From: Rhizobium sp.
GTDB lineage: Bacteria > Pseudomonadota > Alphaproteobacteria > Rhizobiales > Rhizobiaceae
Length of the DNA stretch: 24,275 bases
Direction of reading: 5' to 3'
NCBI GenBank assembly: GCA_003527225.1
Contig: DPXQ01000015.1
Coordinates: forward strand, 1-24,275
The notes below the pieces were generated by a model, which saw only the letters and a program-made list of their open reading frames with translations, was not told the DNA's origin and did not search any database. How positions within the stretch are numbered: the first letter of the stretch is position 1; the number at the start of each line of letters is the position of its first letter. Shown here piece after piece: positions 22,199 through 24,275 of the stretch. The position numbers and the translations under genes were made by a program.

Positions 22199-22257
22199 TA
22201 ACTATCCTGCGATTAGGGAGCCTCCATTGATGGAGAGACGACGGAGCGCGTGAGCCA

Positions 22258-22677
22258 TCATGCCACCTTGCTTGCTGCAAGATTCTCCACGTGCTCGACA
22301 TGAAGACGATGCACACGGCCGTCGCGTGCGACCCAGTCGATGGACTGGCCGGCAGAGAGACCAATGAGCGCAGCGCCAATTGGTGTGAGGATGGAAATCC
22401 TGCCAGCGGCAATATCGGCTTCTCCAGGAAACACGAGTGTCACCGTACGACCCTCGCCAAGATCACTGGTAAAGCGGACAGTCGATCCCATACGCACAAC
22501 ATTGGAGGCAATCTTGTAATTTTGCACGACGCGCGCACGATCGAGCTCGACCATAAGCTCCTCGGAGACTTCTGGATTGCGCAAAGCATGAGCTTCTGCG
22601 AGCCGCAAAAGCCTCTCATAGTCTGTTTTTGTCAGGACGATCGCAGGCTTGCGATGACGCTTCGTGTCAGTGACCAT
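22258..22677 (-). CDS. rnk: Nucleoside diphosphate kinase regulator / GreA-GreB family protein
   Basis: This 139-residue Rnk-type protein has a short N-terminal helical region (about 10-50; KPAIVLTKTDYERLLRLAEA, EELMVELDRARVV). A GreA/GreB-like FKBP-fold C-terminal domain follows (about 55-135; VRMGSTVRFTSDLGEGRTVT, ISILTPIGAALIGLSAGQSI). Rnk proteins bind RNA polymerase near the secondary channel but lack the long coiled coil of GreA. The family was named for an effect on nucleoside diphosphate kinase. The ATG at 22677 has AGGAAAC upstream and is preferred to a TTG 21 bases earlier. Rnk-like genes are frequent on rhizobial and rhodobacterial plasmids. It stands alone, bounded by transposon remains on both sides. 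Confidence 0.88.
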   Translation of the reverse strand: MVTDTKRHRKPAIVLTKTDYERLLRLAEAHALRNPEVSEELMVELDRARVVQNYKIASNVVRMGSTVRFTSDLGEGRTVTLVFPGEADIAAGRISILTPIGAALIGLSAGQSIDWVARDGRVHRLHVEHVENLAASKVA

Positions 22678-23112
22678 AGTCTTGTTTCCTGTAAACAAGC
22701 GCAGCCGGGCGTTTGCGCACAGCCGTAATTTAGATTATTGATGAATTATGCTTTGACGACTGCTCCCGCTATGCGGGACGCGACCTATGCCCCACGACCT
22801 GGTCGTGACGCAACCGGGCCGGGGGTCACCTGCCTGCGATCAGGCACATCCGTTTGCGGATGATATGGTAGCAATTTTTCAGCATATCCCTAAGATGGGC
22901 GCAACGGATTCCGAAGTCAAGCAATGCCAGCAGTTCGCCCCAGAAACAGGCAAATAGTCGCTATCCGTAGGGTCGAGCCAAGCAGCAGGTGGCGCGCAGC
23001 TTTCTGGTTCGATTGCTGAGCTTGCTATTCGTGACGCATACATATAGCCTCACATAGTGGGCCAAGACCTCCCAGTTGAAGGCATCCCCAGCGGCGCGTC
23101 AGTCGCTTCCTA
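22678..23112. other. Intergenic region, no gene recognised
   Basis: These 435 bases lie between the rnk-like gene and the IS200-type element. The rnk promoter must be on the minus strand here, but no consensus is clear. Short minus-strand open frames (about 50 codons near 22870-23090) have no start signal or recognisable product. They could be debris of an older gene. Confidence 0.45.
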
Positions 23113-23139
23113 GCCACGGCATCTGCCGTGGCATTTTTA
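23113..23139 (+). terminator. Rho-independent terminator upstream of the IS200-type element
   Basis: GCCACGGC-ATCT-GCCGTGGC is followed by ATTTTTAT: an 8-bp perfect stem, a 4-base loop and a U-run. It points toward the IS200-type element, with no obvious gene upstream. It could be host-derived or the shield terminator that IS200 elements carry near the left end to block incoming transcription. Confidence 0.75.
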
Positions 23140-23152
23140 TGAAGTAAATAAA

Positions 23153-23171
23153 CCTCCACCTCCGGTGGAGG
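23153..23171 (+). repeat. Left-end hairpin of IS200-type element
   Basis: CCTCCACC-TCC-GGTGGAGG: an 8-bp stem identical to the right-end hairpin and the likely TnpA recognition structure. Confidence 0.85.
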
Positions 23172-23201
23172 ACTGGACGTGTTCTACATAGTAGTTGAGA
23201 G

Positions 23202-23247
23202 ACCTCCGGCTTGGACCGTTAGATTGAGCGGGACATAGAACGGAGGT
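23202..23247 (+). promoter_or_regulatory. Possible leader structure hiding the tnpA ribosome site
   Basis: ACCTCCG at 23202-23208 can pair over seven bases with CGGAGGT at 23241-23247, which contains the Shine-Dalgarno GGAGG of tnpA. Such a stem would block translation of transcripts entering from outside, a control described for IS200. Confidence 0.5.
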
Positions 23248-23250
23248 TTT

Positions 23251-23685
23251 ATGGACGAGAGCTCTCAATCACACGCGACGTGGGACTGCAAATACCATGT
23301 GGTCTTCGCGAGTAAGTACCGAACGAAGCGCCTTTACGGGGACGTAAGACGTGAATTAGGTGACCTGCTTCATACTCTTGCTCGACAAAAAGGCTGCAGC
23401 ATTGAAGAAGGGCACTTGATGCCCGACCATGTGCACATGCTGATATCGATCCCGCCGAAATACTCGGTCTCGCACATCGTCGGATTTTTGAAAGGCAAGA
23501 CGGCGATCTACGTTGCCAACAAGTATGCCCGTAAGCGCCGCTATAAAGGCTATCATTTTTGGGCGCGCGGATATTTCGTATCGACGACGGGCTACAATGA
23601 GCAGGTCGTCAGACGTTACATCCGTAATCAAGAAAAGGCCGACAAAGCTTCCGACTTTGCCGACCTCTTTAACCGTAGCTACTAA
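23251..23685 (+). CDS. tnpA: IS200-type Y1 HUH transposase TnpA
   Basis: This 144-residue single-domain transposase cuts and rejoins single-stranded DNA. The metal-binding HUH motif is H60-V-H62 in MPDHVHMLISIPPK, and the catalytic tyrosine is Y123 in VVRRYIRNQEKAD. The N-terminal WDCKYHVVFASKYR and central GFLKGKTA are standard. The length matches the family (about 130-155), and the start has GGAGG at five bases. It acts as a dimer on the flanking hairpins, preferring the lagging-strand template. There is no sign of decay. Confidence 0.93.
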   Translation: MDESSQSHATWDCKYHVVFASKYRTKRLYGDVRRELGDLLHTLARQKGCSIEEGHLMPDHVHMLISIPPKYSVSHIVGFLKGKTAIYVANKYARKRRYKGYHFWARGYFVSTTGYNEQVVRRYIRNQEKADKASDFADLFNRSY

Positions 23686-23730
23686 CACATAGCAAAACCG
23701 CTTCTAGCGGTTCAAGCGCAGCGTTTCAAA

Positions 23731-23749
23731 CCTCCACCTTTGGTGGAGG
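23731..23749 (+). repeat. Right-end hairpin of IS200-type element
   Basis: CCTCCACC-TTT-GGTGGAGG: the same stem as the left-end hairpin, with a different loop. Confidence 0.85.
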
Positions 23750-23767
23750 TCATGACTTTTGTTCGGG

Positions 23768-24275
23768 TGAATAGCCCAGCGTTTCCTAGACACCCTCGTG
23801 TTACGTTTTCTGCAGGCGCTCGAACTCGACCGGCGACAGCATTCCGTTCCTGACGTGCTTGCGTTTCGGGTTGTAGAACATTTCGATGTAGTCGAACACG
23901 TCCTGACGAGCTTCATCGCGTGAACGGTAAACCTTGCGACGTATCCGCTCCCGCTTCAGAAGATTGAAGAAGCTTTCGGCGACTGCGTTGTCATGGCAAT
24001 TACCGCGTCGGCTCATCGAGTGAACCAGATTGTGGTGCTTGAGGAACGAGGCCCAATCTATGCTGGTGAACTGGGAGCCCTGATCCGAGTGGATCAGCAC
24101 CTCGCCCTTCGGCTTGCGCCGCCAGACCGCCATGAGCAGTGCCTGCAGCACGACGTCCGTGGTTTGACGGCTCTGCATTGCCCAACCGATAACCCGGCGG
24201 GAATAGAGATCGATGACGACCGTGAGATAGGCGAAGCCCTCGGCGGTCCGGAGTGGAGTAAGAAGCGCAGAAGCG
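23768..24275 (-). mobile_element. IS3-family element, partial, runs off the window
   Basis: The right end of an IS3-family element is recognised from its transposase and a terminal sequence resembling IS3-group ends (TGAATAGCCCAGCGTTTCCT, from 23768). That end touches the right end of the IS200-type element. The left part, with orfA and the other repeat, is outside the window. Confidence 0.65.
23801..24275 (-). CDS. IS3-family transposase OrfB, partial
   Basis: This is the C-terminal part (about 158 codons visible) of an IS3-family rve-type integrase-like transposase. The second catalytic Asp is in VLIHSDQGSQFTS, and the Glu is in NCHDNAVAESFFNLLKRERI. The end FYNPKRKHVRNGMLSPVEFE is typical of the IS3 subgroup. 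The frame is open to the window edge through RTAEGFAYLTVVIDLYSRRV. Just before that, where D-I-T-Y-I with the first catalytic Asp is expected, the last visible codons read ASALLTPL. This copy may therefore be damaged or joined to other DNA at the edge. An in-frame ATG at 24178 is internal and not a genuine start. Confidence 0.8.
   Translation of the reverse strand, partial: ASALLTPLRTAEGFAYLTVVIDLYSRRVIGWAMQSRQTTDVVLQALLMAVWRRKPKGEVLIHSDQGSQFTSIDWASFLKHHNLVHSMSRRGNCHDNAVAESFFNLLKRERIRRKVYRSRDEARQDVFDYIEMFYNPKRKHVRNGMLSPVEFERLQKT

Larger units (their letters stand above)
23140..23766 (+). mobile_element. IS200/IS605-family element, IS200 type (tnpA only)
   Basis: This element of about 0.63 kb has an HUH transposase and a subterminal hairpin at each side with the same stem (CCTCCACC/GGTGGAGG) and different 3-base loops (TCC left, TTT right). 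This is the single-strand transposition signature of IS200/IS605 elements, which have no terminal inverted repeats and make no target duplication. No tnpB is present. An extra hairpin, AACCGC-TTCTA-GCGGTT (23696-23712), follows tnpA. The exact cleavage sites cannot be fixed from one copy, so both ends are estimates. Confidence 0.82.

Noticed and set aside
22897..22959. A 20-codon reading frame starting ATGGGCGCAACG.
   Set aside because: Too short, no ribosome-binding site, and nothing recognisable.
23251..23685. A TnpB or RNA-guided nuclease partner for the IS200-type element.
   Set aside because: No tnpB-like frame exists on either side, and the element is bounded by both hairpins within about 0.6 kb.

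Overview
The window looks like accessory DNA from a high-GC alphaproteobacterium, most likely of the Rhodobacterales (Roseobacter/Paracoccus type). The grounds are the base composition, the HvrA-like H-NS protein, and the style of the ArgP/ArgO, PepSY/ferric-reductase and VIT genes. The mix of a short SSB, an H-NS-like protein, small orphan proteins and five insertion elements suggests a plasmid or genomic island. No taxonomic marker such as rRNA is present.

Layout. (1) 216-3387: an amino-acid locus, with argP (LysR regulator) divergent from argO (basic amino-acid exporter), an RhtB-type exporter and a DapA-superfamily lyase. (2) 3457-4654: a convergent terminator hairpin, a short ssb gene and an H-NS/HvrA-like gene. 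(3) 4674-5510: a complete IS5-family (IS427-like) element with a -1 frameshift transposase, flanked by CTAG. (4) 5577-16265: a large redox/metal locus. (5) 16446-17557: two orphan genes, one with a palindromic operator candidate. (6) 17575-22161: a truncated Tn3-family transposase interrupted by a second, complete Tn3-family element with 38-bp inverted repeats. (7) 22258-22677: an Rnk/GreA-type gene. (8) 23113-24275: an IS200-type element abutting the end of an IS3-family element that runs off the window.

The most interesting part is region 4. An OmpR-type response regulator and sensor kinase (14242-16265) are divergent from a small periplasmic PepSY protein and a ferric-reductase-like membrane flavocytochrome. 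Next to these lies a tightly overlapping operon on the minus strand: a second small PepSY protein, an exported DUF2271 protein with an FMN-attachment-like motif (NGITGAS), a four-helix PepSY membrane protein fused to flavodoxin and ferredoxin-reductase domains, ApbE (FMN transferase), a P1B metal ATPase with a TPCP motif, and a VIT/CCC1 iron/manganese transporter. Both promoter regions carry the same unusual operator: two CTGA-N7-CTGA boxes facing each other about 15-16 bp apart. This ties the two transcription units to one regulator, very probably the local one. The kinase has an RExxE motif (RETAE) just outside its first membrane helix, as reported for the Fe(II) sensor BqsS of Pseudomonas. 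I infer a metal-responsive (possibly Fe(II)) system that couples cytosolic NAD(P)H to periplasmic flavin/heme redox chemistry and adds metal transporters as effectors.

All calls come from reading the sequence and from memory of protein families. No database search was possible.
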